This document shows, piece after piece, positions 63,640 to 64,000 of a DNA stretch of 64,000 bases. Under the pieces are notes generated by a model that was given only the letters and a program-made list of their open reading frames with translations, ran no database searches and had not been told where the DNA came from. The position numbers and the translations under genes are program-made. How positions within the stretch are numbered: position 1 is the stretch's first letter; each line of letters starts with the position of its first letter. This stretch comes from Leptidea sinapis (Eukaryota > Arthropoda > Insecta > Lepidoptera > Pieridae). The stretch is taken from assembly GCF_905404315.1 (NCBI RefSeq), contig NC_066286.1, positions 5,153,501 through 5,217,500 of the forward strand, given 5' to 3'.

Positions 63640-64000
63640 ATAGGTGAGATGTGCTTGAGTAGTGAGGACGTGATAGGCGAGAGCGGGTCGCGGCGGACGG
63701 ACAACGATTCCAAGAATTACAATAATCGTAACTAGAATTAGATTGTATATAAATACGCAATTATTTTTAAACTTTTTAGTGCATATATTGTTTTGGAATA
63801 GTGTTTTTGAAGTCGGTTGTTTTTTGTCAAAAATTTTTTTTATACTCACATAATTATTGGTTAAACTGTGCGCTCGATCATCGAAGGAACTCAGAGCATC
63901 AGCTTCAGTTATTAACGTTTTATTGTACTCCACTTCTAACTTCTTATCTGAGAAAACAGAGTATAAAAATACATGTTAAATTAGCAGAATAAAATTTTGC
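63640..64000. other. No recognised gene
   Basis: A 115-codon minus frame (63586-63933) includes part of the hairpin and a hydrophobic run, but no family signature. The stretch TTTTGAAGTCGGTTGTTTTT is repeat-like. Confidence 0.35.

Noticed and set aside
63586..63933. 115-codon minus frame with a hydrophobic run
   Set aside because: It starts within a hairpin next to a LINE end and crosses repeat-like sequence. There is no family signature.

Overview
This window looks like intergenic or intronic DNA from a moth or butterfly (Lepidoptera). It is AT-rich, has almost no long open frames, and is packed with decayed transposable elements. The lepidopteran call rests on recognising the repeat families, namely short poly(A)-tailed retroposons, tRNA-headed SINEs, jockey/CR1-like LINE tails and Helitron ends starting A|TCTATATATATA. 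No database search was possible. I found no bacterial-type operons, rRNA, functional tRNA or CRISPR.

Layout. 1-1172: 3' part of a LINE whose reverse-transcriptase frame is still open. 1.2-15 kb: mostly degraded LINE 3' ends, two TTA/TAA-flanked MITEs in inverted orientation (2169-2405, 7437-7722) and tRNA-like SINEs. 15.0-16.3 kb: a foldback DNA element with ~160-bp arms, next to a second arm split by a LINE. 16.5-19.3 kb: LINE fragments, including pieces of a family whose C-terminus looks like a restriction-like endonuclease. 19289-25008: a Ty3/gypsy-type LTR retrotransposon with gag, protease, RT, RNase H and integrase, broken by stops and frameshifts, with a 5'-truncated left LTR. 25-41 kb: MITEs, LINE tails, a decayed Tc1-like transposase that runs in frame into a LINE C-terminus (30003-30395), and Helitron ends. 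41880-43605: two exons of a probable gustatory receptor, the only host-like gene seen. 43.8-49 kb: nested LINEs and SINEs, then an 84-bp minisatellite. 49.5-64 kb: more retroposon tails, two further copies of a PIF/Harbinger-like MITE, and several near-perfect hairpins.

The elements do not form a pathway. Their relationships are of insertion order: elements land inside older ones (3.6-4.6 kb, 13.3 kb, 15.0-16.3 kb, 17.6 kb, 46.3 kb). I found no convincing new functional system. The observations most worth checking are the endonuclease-bearing retroelement family with three copies, the transposase/LINE chimeric frame, the coding-phase 84-bp minisatellite, the foldback element and the candidate chemoreceptor.

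Family labels A, B, C, D, F, G, H, M, L1, L2 and S2 are my own, used only to link copies inside this window.
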